Positions 51,664 to 59,597 of a stretch of DNA of 64,000 bases are shown piece by piece (position 1 is the stretch's first letter; the number at the start of each line of letters is the position of its first letter). The stretch comes from Oscillospiraceae bacterium (GTDB taxonomy: Bacteria > Bacillota > Clostridia > Oscillospirales > Oscillospiraceae). The notes beneath the pieces are model-generated. The model was not told the DNA's origin. It made no database searches and was given only the letters and a program-made list of their open reading frames with translations. The stretch covers positions 182,982 through 246,981 of the forward strand of contig SVLK01000001.1 of the NCBI GenBank assembly GCA_015067975.1. Direction: 5' to 3'. The position numbers and the translations under genes are program-made.

Positions 51664-52473
51664 ATGGGACGCTTTTTGAAGGGCATCGTTGTAGGAATTG
51701 GCGGCGTTGCTCCCGGTCTCAGTGGAAGTGTATTGCTGATTATTTTTGGCTTATATCGGCAAACGCTGGAGGCTTTTGGCACACTGCTGAAGGACTTTAA
51801 GAAAAAAGTACGATTTCTTTTCCCTCTGGTTGTCGGCATGCTTTTAGGTGTGCTGCTGTTCAGCAAAATCATTCATTTTGCCTTGAACCACTATGAGATG
51901 CCGACGCGTTTTTGCTTTCTGGGGTTGATCGTTGGTACGCTGCCCATGGTGTGGAAGGAAGTAAAAAAGGAAGGCTTTTTCTGGTGGTGCTATCCGGTGA
52001 TCGTATTGGCTGCGCTTGCTGGCTTTTGGTTTTTCAGGATGAACCCGAATGCGTTTCCGCAGGTAACAGATCCTACCTTGCTGCAGTCTGTGTTCCTTGG
52101 CACGGCTGTAGCGCTGACCGCCATTGTACCCGGTGTGGATCCGGCGGTTTTCTTGTCTACACTGGGTTTGTATGAAATGTATGTGACTGCTTTAGCAACG
52201 CTGGATCTGTCCATACTGATCCCAATGGTTGGTGGATTAGCTGTGGGTGCGGTGGCTATTTCCTATGGCATGAGTATCCTCTTCAAAAAGTTTTATACGA
52301 TCACTTTTTCCGTGATTTTCGGAATATTTCTGTCCATGATTCCCAATATGCTCAATGAGAGTTGTCAGCTTGGTTGGAATGGTGCATCGGTGATGTCCGT
52401 TGTGCTGATGGTCGTGGGCTTTGTGGTGTCATTTGTTTTGGGAGATTTCGAAAATATTCGTAAGCGATTTTAA
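51664..52473 (+). CDS. DUF368 (PopT-type) polyprenyl-phosphate transporter
   Basis: 269 residues, about eight membrane segments. The DUF368 signature GIVVGIGGVAPGLSGSVLLI is at the N-terminus and a related repeat, ALTAIVPGVDPAVFLSTLGLY, lies in the second half, showing the internal duplication of the family. Members called PopT recycle undecaprenyl phosphate back across the membrane in Firmicutes. Such recycling would serve the peptidoglycan and glycan pathways in this window. SD AAGGGAG. Confidence 0.9.
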   Translation: MGRFLKGIVVGIGGVAPGLSGSVLLIIFGLYRQTLEAFGTLLKDFKKKVRFLFPLVVGMLLGVLLFSKIIHFALNHYEMPTRFCFLGLIVGTLPMVWKEVKKEGFFWWCYPVIVLAALAGFWFFRMNPNAFPQVTDPTLLQSVFLGTAVALTAIVPGVDPAVFLSTLGLYEMYVTALATLDLSILIPMVGGLAVGAVAISYGMSILFKKFYTITFSVIFGIFLSMIPNMLNESCQLGWNGASVMSVVLMVVGFVVSFVLGDFENIRKRF

Positions 52474-52492
52474 GTGTTGTATCGGCTTTATC

Positions 52493-52521
52493 TTGCCATA
52501 TGGCGCATTTTACAGTATGAT
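52493..52521 (+). promoter_or_regulatory. Promoter of the TSCPD gene
   Basis: TTGCCA (52493-52498), 17-base spacer, TATGAT (52516-52521). Confidence 0.7.
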
Positions 52522-52612
52522 ATACGTACAAAGAACAAGATTTATATTACTGAACCGTTTCATGAAAAACAGCCCTGCGGAATAAGGGCATATGACAAAG
52601 GAGATTAGAGAG

Positions 52613-52861
52613 ATGACCTATACATATCGCCCCAAGGGTGTTTGTTCTCAAATGATGAAAATTGAACTGGAAGATGGCGTAATTAAAGATGTACAGGTGC
52701 TGGGTGGCTGCAACGGCAATCTGCAGGGCATCAGTGCACTGGTGCGCGGTATGCGCGCCGAGGAGGCCATTGAACGGATGAAAGGCATTCGCTGTGGTTT
52801 CAAGAACACCTCCTGTCCCGATCAGCTGGCCGTAGCGTTGGAACAGGCGCTGGCCAAGTAA
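52613..52861 (+). CDS. TSCPD domain protein (TIGR03905 family)
   Basis: 82 residues from ATG 52613, 9 bases after AAAGGAG; an in-frame ATG seven codons earlier lies before the SD. The family signature is complete: YTYRPKGVCSQMMKIELEDG, GGCNGNLQGISALVRGM and the C-terminal TSCPDQLAVALEQAL. Three of the cysteines are conserved in this family. The TSCPD module is also found at the end of some ribonucleotide reductases and adenosylcobalamin enzymes; the free form has no known function. Confidence 0.93.
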   Translation: MTYTYRPKGVCSQMMKIELEDGVIKDVQVLGGCNGNLQGISALVRGMRAEEAIERMKGIRCGFKNTSCPDQLAVALEQALAK

Positions 52862-52887
52862 TCGGGAACTTATAAAACGGAATAATA

Positions 52888-52913
52888 AAAAGCGAGGCGC
52901 AAGCCTCGCTTTT
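52888..52913. terminator. Bidirectional terminator
   Basis: AAAAGCGAGGC pairs with GCCTCGCTTTT around GCAA, between TSCPD and the converging RluA-type gene; it overlaps the latter's stop codon. Confidence 0.88.
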
Positions 52914-53586
52914 ATCTTTGCAGTTCTTCGCAGGAGAAGAGGTCCCACGGGTATTGTGCAGGTGGTGAAAGCATGACATCCACTGCTTTTTTAGTAACAG
53001 GATGTGTAAAGGCCAGTCGGTAAGACCACAAAGCGGCGGTGCAGTCGGGATCTTTACTGCCGTAGCGGATATCGCCCAGCAGCGGCAGCTGGCGTGAAGA
53101 AAACTGCACGCGGATCTGGTGGGTACGACCGGTGTGGAGCTGTACACGGACTAAAGTCAGCGCATCGGTGCGATCCAGCGTTCGATAGGAAAGACTGGCT
53201 TCCCGCACGCCTTTGCGCATGCGCTGCACCACAAAGCTTTTGTTGTGGGTGGCATCGCGGAAGAGAAGATCGGTCAGGGTATCCTCTTCTTTTTCCGGAT
53301 GTCCGCGCAGTACGGCCAGGTATTCTTTGGTGATTTGATGCTGCGCTACCAACGCGGTCAGCTTGCCGGTAATCTCCTTGCGGCGGGGAAAAACCATGAC
53401 GCCGCCGGTGACCTTGTCCAGACGGTGAACGGTGGCAATATAGTCCGGTTTGCCGGCAGCGTGGTAATGCTCACGCAGCCAACGGGGCATACATTTTTCG
53501 CTTCCGTCATCTTCGGACAGATAGCCTACCGGTTTGCGGCAGACTACCAGATGCGAATCTTCATACAGGATTACGGGGGTATTCAT
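52912..53586 (-). CDS. RluA family pseudouridine synthase
   Basis: 224 residues from the ATG at 53586 (SD AAGGAGGG); upstream in-frame sequence belongs to another gene's antisense. Motifs: EDSHLVVCRKPVGYLSEDD, the catalytic Asp in TVHRLDKVTGGVMVF and LHTGRTHQIRVQFSS. It lacks an N-terminal S4 domain, like the RluA/TruC group acting on rRNA or tRNA. It follows the DD-carboxypeptidase gene behind a terminator. Confidence 0.94.
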   Translation of the reverse strand: MNTPVILYEDSHLVVCRKPVGYLSEDDGSEKCMPRWLREHYHAAGKPDYIATVHRLDKVTGGVMVFPRRKEITGKLTALVAQHQITKEYLAVLRGHPEKEEDTLTDLLFRDATHNKSFVVQRMRKGVREASLSYRTLDRTDALTLVRVQLHTGRTHQIRVQFSSRQLPLLGDIRYGSKDPDCTAALWSYRLAFTHPVTKKAVDVMLSPPAQYPWDLFSCEELQR

Positions 53587-53603
53587 GGAAGCTCCCTCCT
53601 TGG

Positions 53604-53631
53604 AAAAAGGCAGGCGCTGTGTGCGCCTGCC
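53604..53631 (-). terminator. Terminator of the DD-carboxypeptidase gene
   Basis: On the minus strand GGCAGGCGC pairs with GCGCCTGCC around ACACA (53631-53609), followed by TTTTT. Confidence 0.85.
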
Positions 53632-53638
53632 GATGTTT

Positions 53639-54997
53639 TTATCTGTGTCTCCCGCGGTAGCCACGGCCACGATGGCGGCGTCCGGCGGATTTGCCGTAAC
53701 GGCGCTTGCGGCGCAGGAATTTCCACCAGATCCAGAATAAGAGAACCAACACAGCCAAAAGACCGATGGCGGCCTGCACGATGCGCATAGACAGGAACTG
53801 GATGATTTGATACTTAACGGTGAGGAATTTGGATGCGGAAACATCGTACTGCGCCAGCAGGGGGACCTTGGCGCACACCTGATCGCCGTAGGTGATGGTG
53901 ATCTCACCCAACACATCACCAGTGGCGATGGGGGCGTGGGCTGTTTCGGCAGTAAGAGTCACGGTGCGGGTCAGGTCAGTAGAGGTGGCGGACACATCAA
54001 TGTCATTGGGGAGAATCGCCTCAGCATCGTGGGCGGGATGGACCACCACGTAGTTGGTCTCTTTAGAAAGTGCTACCGGTACTTCCTTGATCATTTCGTC
54101 CTCAGTGAGGACGGTGCGCATGGAGAAATGATCAAAACCATAGTCATACAGACGGGCGGAATCGGAATAGGACTCGATCACATCACCCTGACCGTCGCAG
54201 CCCAGCACGACGCAGACAAGACGGCGGCCGCCGCGTACGGCAGAGGAGAGCAGGCAGTTGCCGGCTTCTTCCGTAGTGCCGGTTTTGATGCCTTCCGCAC
54301 CATCATACAGATAGCCGAGGATACGCCAGTTGGAGATCAGAGAATTGGTGGTGTGCAGTTCACGGCTTTCTGCCATATTGGTGGGAGGGACTTCGTAGGC
54401 CAGAGTGTTGCACACGGTCATCAGTGTTTCGTTTTTCAGTGCCTCCTTGGCCAGCAGATAAATATCCCACGCAGTAGTGTAATGATTGGGATTGTGCAGA
54501 CCGCTGGTGTTGACATAGTGGGTGTCTTTCATGCCCAGCTGCTCGGCCTTTTGATTCATCAGAACCATAAAGTCTTTTACATTGCCGCAAACCGCTTCGG
54601 CCAAAATGTTGCAGGCTTCGTTGGCGGAGACCAGCATCATGCAATAGATCAGGTCTTTCACGCTCATGGTCTCTCCGGGTTTGATGCCGGCGGTGCTGCC
54701 GTCGGGCTCCATATCGAAGAAAGCACCTTCTGAGGCAGTAATCATCTGGTCCATGCGAAGCTTGCCGGATTCCACCGCATCCAGCACTACCAGTGCTGTC
54801 ATCACCTTGGTGATGCTGGCGGGATACATGGTCTTGTGAGCATTTTTGTCATAGAGAACCACATCGCCCGCGGTGTCCACCAGCAAAGCAGCCTTAGCGT
54901 TGACCTCTACGCTCTCCAATGCGGAGGCCGGTGTCAGAAACAGGCTGCAAAGCAGAACCGAGAGCAAAAAAACAGAAAGAATGCGACGAATTTTCAT
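53639..54997 (-). CDS. D-alanyl-D-alanine carboxypeptidase (DacF/PBP5 type)
   Basis: 452 residues. Signal peptide (IRRILSVFLLSVLLCSLFLTPASA), SxxK at Ser61-Lys64 in YPASITKVMTAL, SxN in VSANEACN and KTG in EGIKTGTTEEAGN. A C-terminal beta domain (~300-400) is followed by a membrane helix (IGLLAVLVLLFWIWWKFL) and a very basic tail rich in Arg and Gly. It trims the terminal D-Ala of stem peptides outside the membrane. A true membrane helix plus basic tail replaces the amphipathic anchor common in PBP5. A premature terminator lies in its leader. Confidence 0.94.
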   Translation of the reverse strand: MKIRRILSVFLLSVLLCSLFLTPASALESVEVNAKAALLVDTAGDVVLYDKNAHKTMYPASITKVMTALVVLDAVESGKLRMDQMITASEGAFFDMEPDGSTAGIKPGETMSVKDLIYCMMLVSANEACNILAEAVCGNVKDFMVLMNQKAEQLGMKDTHYVNTSGLHNPNHYTTAWDIYLLAKEALKNETLMTVCNTLAYEVPPTNMAESRELHTTNSLISNWRILGYLYDGAEGIKTGTTEEAGNCLLSSAVRGGRRLVCVVLGCDGQGDVIESYSDSARLYDYGFDHFSMRTVLTEDEMIKEVPVALSKETNYVVVHPAHDAEAILPNDIDVSATSTDLTRTVTLTAETAHAPIATGDVLGEITITYGDQVCAKVPLLAQYDVSASKFLTVKYQIIQFLSMRIVQAAIGLLAVLVLLFWIWWKFLRRKRRYGKSAGRRHRGRGYRGRHR

Positions 54998-55039
54998 AGT
55001 GCTTTTTCTCCATATGTGCTATAATGAATCAAATCATAG

Positions 55040-55071
55040 AAAAAACGGTGCCGGACATTTGGACGACACCG
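55040..55071 (-). promoter_or_regulatory. Leader terminator of the DD-carboxypeptidase gene
   Basis: On the minus strand CGGTGTCG (55071-55064) pairs with CGGCACCG (55053-55046, one T-G), followed by six T. It lies ~10-40 bases after the expected start site, so most transcripts would end early unless something prevents it. Confidence 0.55.
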
Positions 55072-55086
55072 CACAAATCTATCTCA

Positions 55087-55114
55087 ATTATAACAAAAAA
55101 TAAGAGGTAGTCAA
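55087..55114 (-). promoter_or_regulatory. Promoter of the DD-carboxypeptidase gene
   Basis: Minus strand TTGACT (55114-55109), 16-base spacer, TATAAT (55092-55087). Confidence 0.75.
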
Positions 55115-55116
55115 CT

Positions 55117-55488
55117 GTGCTTGCCGAGGGAAAAGCTACAAAAACTGAAATATTTTTACTTCTGCTGACGGCGATCTTTATGCTTTCAATGTGCTGCCTG
55201 TATTTTATGCACCGTACAGGCGATACAGCACCGTGGTATACGGTGACAACGCAAAAAGGCGCAGGCGCGGAAGAAATCACCATGGAGAAGATCAATATCA
55301 ACACAGCGGATTTGGAACAGCTGCAGACGCTGGATGGGATCGGGCCGGTGCTGGCGCAGCGAATCGTGGATTGGCGGGCTGCCGGAGGCGTATTTGAAAC
55401 GCCGGAAGATCTGCTGGAGATTTATGGAATCGGTGAGGCAACTGTGAAGCAAATACGCGAATTTATCATCACGGAGGAACAGCCATGA
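55117..55488 (+). CDS. ComEA-like helix-hairpin-helix protein
   Basis: 123 residues from GTG 55117 (AAGAGG upstream). An N-terminal membrane anchor (IFLLLLTAIFMLSMCCLYFM) and short linker lead to a C-terminal double HhH domain (ININTADLEQLQTLDGIGPVLAQRIVDWR ... DLLEIYGIGEATVKQIREF). ComEA binds incoming DNA during transformation, but the SLBB domain is absent and no comEC is adjacent. Its ATGA overlap with a response regulator gene puts it in a signalling operon. Role uncertain: DNA binding at the cell surface is the family expectation. Confidence 0.88.
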   Translation: MLAEGKATKTEIFLLLLTAIFMLSMCCLYFMHRTGDTAPWYTVTTQKGAGAEEITMEKININTADLEQLQTLDGIGPVLAQRIVDWRAAGGVFETPEDLLEIYGIGEATVKQIREFIITEEQP

Positions 55489-56192
55489 AAATTCTGGTAG
55501 TGGACGATGAAAAGCTGCTGGTCAAAGGCATTAAATTCAACTTGGAGAACGAAGGCTACGAAGTGCAAACAGCCTATGACGGAGCGACTGCCGTGGAACT
55601 GGCGCGGCACGAGAATTTTGATCTGATCATTTTGGATTGGATGATGCCCATTCTCTCCGGTAGTGATGCGTGTATGAAAATCCGTGAATTCTCGGACGTG
55701 CCGGTGATCATGCTGACGGCCCGAAGTGAAGATGCAGACAAGCTGATGGGCTTTGCCTGCGGCGCCGACGACTATGTAACAAAACCATTCAATATTTTGG
55801 AACTGAAAGCCCGTATTCGGGCACTGCTGCGGCGCAGCGGCGGCGCGGCAGCAGCCAACCGCACTGCAGAACGCAATCTGCTGACGGTGGGGGATTTGTC
55901 GCTGGATACAGAGCAGCGCGTGGCTATTCGCGATGGGGAGACCATCGATCTGACCGCAAAAGAATACGACCTGATCGAACTATTAATGAAGAACCCGCGG
56001 CGTGTATATAGCCGCGAAAGCCTGATGAATCTGGTGTGGGGCTATGCCTATGCCGGAGATTACCGCACGGTGGATGTACATATCCGCCGCTTGCGGGAAA
56101 AGTTGGAGAAAACGCCGGCAGAACCGGCTTATATCATGACCAAGTGGGGAGTTGGTTACTATTTCCAAGGGGAGAGTCAGCCTACAATTTAA
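55485..56192 (+). CDS. OmpR/PhoB family response regulator
   Basis: 235 residues. Receiver with Asp51 in LIILDWMMPILSG, MLTARSEDADK and VTKPFNILELKARI, then a winged-helix DNA-binding domain (LDTEQRVAIRDGETIDLTAKEYDLIELL ... TVDVHIRRLREKLE). It should control genes in answer to the kinase encoded next, whose gene overlaps its end. Targets are not visible; the GerMN lipoprotein gene at the operon end is a candidate. Confidence 0.95.
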   Translation: MKILVVDDEKLLVKGIKFNLENEGYEVQTAYDGATAVELARHENFDLIILDWMMPILSGSDACMKIREFSDVPVIMLTARSEDADKLMGFACGADDYVTKPFNILELKARIRALLRRSGGAAAANRTAERNLLTVGDLSLDTEQRVAIRDGETIDLTAKEYDLIELLMKNPRRVYSRESLMNLVWGYAYAGDYRTVDVHIRRLREKLEKTPAEPAYIMTKWGVGYYFQGESQPTI

Positions 56193-57579
56193 GTTCAGCA
56201 TGAGTTATATCCTCATCATCGTTGCGGTGCTGATTCTTTTGAACAGCTATCCGCTGCTGGTGTCTCAGAATCTGGTGTTCCGCTCCAAGGTGACAGCCAT
56301 GTCCGGCAGTGTGAAAGTGATTGAATCGGCACTGTCCGGACTGGAGGAACTGACGGAGGAGAACGTCAGTCAGGCTATGACGGTGGTAGAGGAGACGGGT
56401 GTGAGCCGCATTATGATTACCGACACGGCCGGACGGGTACTGTACGATTCCCGTGAAACCGGCAGTGCCGTGGGTCTTTATGCCTTTTACACGGAAATTG
56501 TGCAGGCGCTGTCTGGCGATGACGCTTTTTTCTGCAGCTATGATGGTGAAGCATTCCTCAGTCGTGGTGCATGCCCTGTGGTTTACCATAATCAAACGGT
56601 GGGGGCGGTTTACGCCTATGAATACGATACAGAACAGGCAGAATTGTTCAAAAACCTGCAGACCAACCTGATGCGTATTTCCGGTATGATCGCCGTACTG
56701 GTGATTTTACTGAGTATGGTGCTCTCGCGGATGCTGACGGGACGTATCAGCGGTTTGCTGCAGGCCATCCGACAGGTGCGCGAAGGTGCATACAGCCACC
56801 GTGCCGAAGAGAAGGGCACCGATGAAATTGCGCAGATCACGGCAGAGTTTAACAGCTTGACGGACAAGCTGCAGACAACAGAGAATACGCGCCGCCGGTT
56901 TGTTTCCGATGCATCTCACGAGCTGAAAACGCCATTGGCTGGTATACGCCTGCTGACAGACTCTATTTTACAGACGGAGAATATGGATGCTGAAACGGTG
57001 CGTGAATTTGTCACCGACATCGGACAGGAAGCAGAGCGGCTGAGCCGTATTACAGAAGATCTGCTGCGCCTGACAAGATTGGACAGCGGTGCGATTCAGC
57101 GCGCTGAGCCGGTGGAGGCAGCGCCGGTGCTGGAACGGGTCATGCGCATGCTGCGCATGGTGGCAAGAGAAAAAGAAGTGCAGCTGTCCTATTGCGCCGA
57201 CCATCGGGCGGTAGTTATGGCTACAGAGGATGATATCCACCAGATTTTCTATAATCTGATGGAAAACGGCATCAAATACAGCACGCGCGGCGGTTTTGTC
57301 CACACTGAGCTGACGGTGGAGGAGCAGGTCGTAGTGATTCGTGTGGAAGACGACGGCGTGGGTATCCCTGATGAAGATATGAATCATATTTTTGACCGCT
57401 TTTATCGGGTGGATAAGATGCGCTCCCGTGCAGTGGGTGGCACCGGCTTGGGTTTGAGCATTGTGCGTGACACCGTGCTGCGCCGCGAAGGAACCATTGA
57501 GGTGGCACATCGCGTCGGTGGACAGGGAACTGTCTTTACGGTACGCCTTCCTTTGGCGGAAGGAGGGACTGAGGCATGA
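56152..57579 (+). CDS. HAMP-type sensor histidine kinase
   Basis: 475 residues counted from TTG 56152, inside the regulator gene; the true start is uncertain, since the good SD-like AAGGGGAG (56168) has no normal start codon at the right distance and ATG 56200 would remove the residues before the first helix. Two membrane helices flank an external sensor (~45-185), then HAMP, His256 in DASHELKTPLAG, N box FYNLMENGIKYS, G1 VEDDGVGIPDED and G2 GGTGLGLSIVRD. PhoR/ResE-like. It phosphorylates the overlapping response regulator. Confidence 0.93.
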   Translation: MVTISKGRVSLQFKFSMSYILIIVAVLILLNSYPLLVSQNLVFRSKVTAMSGSVKVIESALSGLEELTEENVSQAMTVVEETGVSRIMITDTAGRVLYDSRETGSAVGLYAFYTEIVQALSGDDAFFCSYDGEAFLSRGACPVVYHNQTVGAVYAYEYDTEQAELFKNLQTNLMRISGMIAVLVILLSMVLSRMLTGRISGLLQAIRQVREGAYSHRAEEKGTDEIAQITAEFNSLTDKLQTTENTRRRFVSDASHELKTPLAGIRLLTDSILQTENMDAETVREFVTDIGQEAERLSRITEDLLRLTRLDSGAIQRAEPVEAAPVLERVMRMLRMVAREKEVQLSYCADHRAVVMATEDDIHQIFYNLMENGIKYSTRGGFVHTELTVEEQVVVIRVEDDGVGIPDEDMNHIFDRFYRVDKMRSRAVGGTGLGLSIVRDTVLRREGTIEVAHRVGGQGTVFTVRLPLAEGGTEA

Positions 57580-58490
57580 AAAAGACGGTGCTGATTATGC
57601 TGTGCGTGGCACTGGCAGTGCTGTTGGCCTGCAACATAATGCCGGAAAGAGATGATAAAACCGATACTTTGAGCTTATATTGCCCTGTGGCTAAAGCAGA
57701 TCTGACCAGTGGCGGCGATGCGATCCGTACAGTACGGGTAAACTGGCAGGAAATGCGCGAAGAAAATGTACAGATTCAAGTGGAAGAGGTGCTGCGCCTG
57801 CTGATGGGCGGATGCAATGACAAGAATTTCCGGATGCCGATGCCTTTTGGCACGAGGCTGCAGTCATGTAAGGTTGTGGGCAGTACAGCGATGGTGGATT
57901 TTTCCTCCGCTTACGGGCAGATGTCCGGTATGAAACTGACCATGGCGGATTATTGTGTAGCGCTTTCTTTGGTACAGATTCCAGGTGTTTACACGGTGCG
58001 CATCACGGTGAACGGCAGAGATCTGGCCTATCGCGACCACAATTATTTCCGGGCTGAGGATGTGCTGGTGACCAGCCCTGAAGATGTGGTACGCAATGTG
58101 GCTGTGCAGCTGTATTTTTTGGATAATACCAATCTAGTGGCGGAAGAAAGAATCTTGACCATCCATGAAGGTGAAAGTCAGTTGGAAGCAGTGCTGGAGG
58201 CGTTGCAGGCTGGCCCGACGGATGAGAAATTGCAGCCGCTTTTGCCGAAAGAATTCAAAGTGCTGAGCGTCCGGGCGGAGGAAGGCGTATGCTATTTAAA
58301 TCTTTCTTCCGACGGCATCTATGCGTTGCCTGCATCGATGACTATGCAGCGGACAATCGTCAACGGCATAGTACGTTCGCTGTGTTCAGTGCGTAATATC
58401 AGGGAAGTACAGATTCTTGTGAACGGTGAGCGGCAGCAGACTTTTGGACAGGTAGATATTTTCCAACCGCTTACGGCAAATTCCAAATAA
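57576..58490 (+). CDS. Lipoprotein with two GerMN domains
   Basis: 304 residues. Lipobox VLLAC with Cys19 after a short hydrophobic signal. Two GerMN (sporulation/germination) repeats: QVEEVLRLLMGG ... VDFSSAYGQMSG and QLEAVLEALQAGP ... CYLNLSSDGIYALP. GerM, a two-repeat lipoprotein, helps hold the SpoIIQ-SpoIIIAG channel in sporulating Bacillus. Here the gene overlaps a sensor kinase gene by 4 bases, as in the LpqB/MtrAB arrangement of Actinobacteria, so it may modulate the kinase. Sporulation role or kinase accessory: both are open. Confidence 0.88.
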   Translation: MKKTVLIMLCVALAVLLACNIMPERDDKTDTLSLYCPVAKADLTSGGDAIRTVRVNWQEMREENVQIQVEEVLRLLMGGCNDKNFRMPMPFGTRLQSCKVVGSTAMVDFSSAYGQMSGMKLTMADYCVALSLVQIPGVYTVRITVNGRDLAYRDHNYFRAEDVLVTSPEDVVRNVAVQLYFLDNTNLVAEERILTIHEGESQLEAVLEALQAGPTDEKLQPLLPKEFKVLSVRAEEGVCYLNLSSDGIYALPASMTMQRTIVNGIVRSLCSVRNIREVQILVNGERQQTFGQVDIFQPLTANSK

Positions 58491-58520
58491 AAAAGACCCG
58501 CTCATGTGAGCGGGTCTTTT
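58491..58520. terminator. Bidirectional terminator
   Basis: AAAAGACCCGCTC pairs with GAGCGGGTCTTTT around ATGT, between the GerMN gene and the converging AEC gene. Confidence 0.9.
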
Positions 58521-58521
58521 G

Positions 58522-59451
58522 TCAATTGTGAAGGAGATATTGGGCAAGCGTTACAATCAAAGGCATAGTCAGTGCGGAAAACAGAGTATGAGTGGACACG
58601 ATACTGGAGGCAAACTCTGTGTCCTTTCCAAATCGGGCGGCATACATACTCAATGCGGCTGCGGCCGGTGCGCTGGAAGTGATTACTACGGCCAGCGTAA
58701 CGGAAGGCGCTGTACCTATGAGCAGGCAGATCCCCAACGTCAGCAGAGGAACTACCACCAGACGCAGTACCATGCTCAGCCAGCAGCGGACAGAGCGCAG
58801 TGTGTGACGCAGATCCACCTGCGAGAGCTGATAACCGACGATCAACATAGGCAGGGGGGTGTTCAGATTGGAGATATACTGCATCGGAGAGAGAATTACG
58901 GTAGGGAGTGAGATCTGCAGCAGATACAGTGCCAGACCGATCACTACGCCGAGGACACCGGGGTTCAGCACTGCCTTTTTGATAGAGAGCTGTCGCCGGT
59001 CACCGGTCATCAAAACCACACCGTAAGTCCATGTGAGCACATTGAAAACCGCTACATAGGCACTGCCCAGAAAGACACCGGAAGCACCAAGCAGGGCTGT
59101 CAGCAGAGGATAGGCCATAAAGGCGCAGTTGGAAAAAACGACACTAAACTGCAGCAGTGGCTGCAACTCGTCTTTCTTACGTAGAATGCCGTGCGCCAAC
59201 AGCATATTGAGCGCATGAACGACGACGGAAATGGCCATGATCGTGCCGAACTGAGATAAGCTTTCCTGCTCCAATGGACGCTGAAAAGACACGATGGTGA
59301 TACACGGTACGACCAGAGTCAGCACCAGATTGCTCAGCGAGCGGGAGAACTGGGCGTCCATCACATGCAGCTTGCCCAAAGCAAAGCCGACGCCGATCAG
59401 CAGAAATAGAATCAGCACTTGCTGACCAATAGTCAAAAACGATGAGAACAT
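58522..59451 (-). CDS. AEC family transporter
   Basis: 309 residues from the ATG at 59451, which has AAAGAAAGG 9 bases upstream; longer frames have no SD. About ten membrane segments in two halves (LILFLLIGVGFALGKLHVMD, LVVPCITIVSFQRPL, SNCAFMAYPLLTALLGASGV with the NxxFMAYP-like family motif). Organic acid permease class. Single gene with its own promoter; distinct from the AEC protein at 4241. Confidence 0.9.
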   Translation of the reverse strand: MFSSFLTIGQQVLILFLLIGVGFALGKLHVMDAQFSRSLSNLVLTLVVPCITIVSFQRPLEQESLSQFGTIMAISVVVHALNMLLAHGILRKKDELQPLLQFSVVFSNCAFMAYPLLTALLGASGVFLGSAYVAVFNVLTWTYGVVLMTGDRRQLSIKKAVLNPGVLGVVIGLALYLLQISLPTVILSPMQYISNLNTPLPMLIVGYQLSQVDLRHTLRSVRCWLSMVLRLVVVPLLTLGICLLIGTAPSVTLAVVITSSAPAAAALSMYAARFGKDTEFASSIVSTHTLFSALTMPLIVTLAQYLLHN

Positions 59452-59491
59452 AGCAAAAACCTTTCTTTGCATCGAAACAACGCTGTTAAGA

Positions 59492-59519
59492 AGTCTACCA
59501 TAAAACGTCAACCTGTCAA
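59492..59519 (-). promoter_or_regulatory. Promoter of the minus-strand AEC gene
   Basis: TTGACA (59519-59514), 16-base spacer, TAGACT (59497-59492) on the minus strand. Confidence 0.65.
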
Positions 59520-59530
59520 GAGTAAGTCCC

Positions 59531-59559
59531 TTGTTTTTTAGGAGATAAACGCGTATAAT
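59531..59559 (+). promoter_or_regulatory. polA promoter
   Basis: TTGTTT (59531-59536), 17-base spacer, TATAAT (59554-59559), about 40 bases before the polA start and back-to-back with the AEC promoter. Confidence 0.75.
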
Positions 59560-59597
59560 AACACTATCTATGTACTTTTTTCGGAAGGGGTGTCCCC

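Noticed and set aside
53587..53919. N-terminal extension of the RluA-type protein by ~110 residues
   Set aside because: The extension is antisense-frame sequence of the DD-carboxypeptidase gene and crosses a terminator; ATG 53586 has a perfect SD.
54998..55045. Forespore-type -10 (CATTATA on the minus strand) before the DD-carboxypeptidase gene
   Set aside because: The -10 matches, but no GHATR-like -35 lies 17-18 bases upstream.
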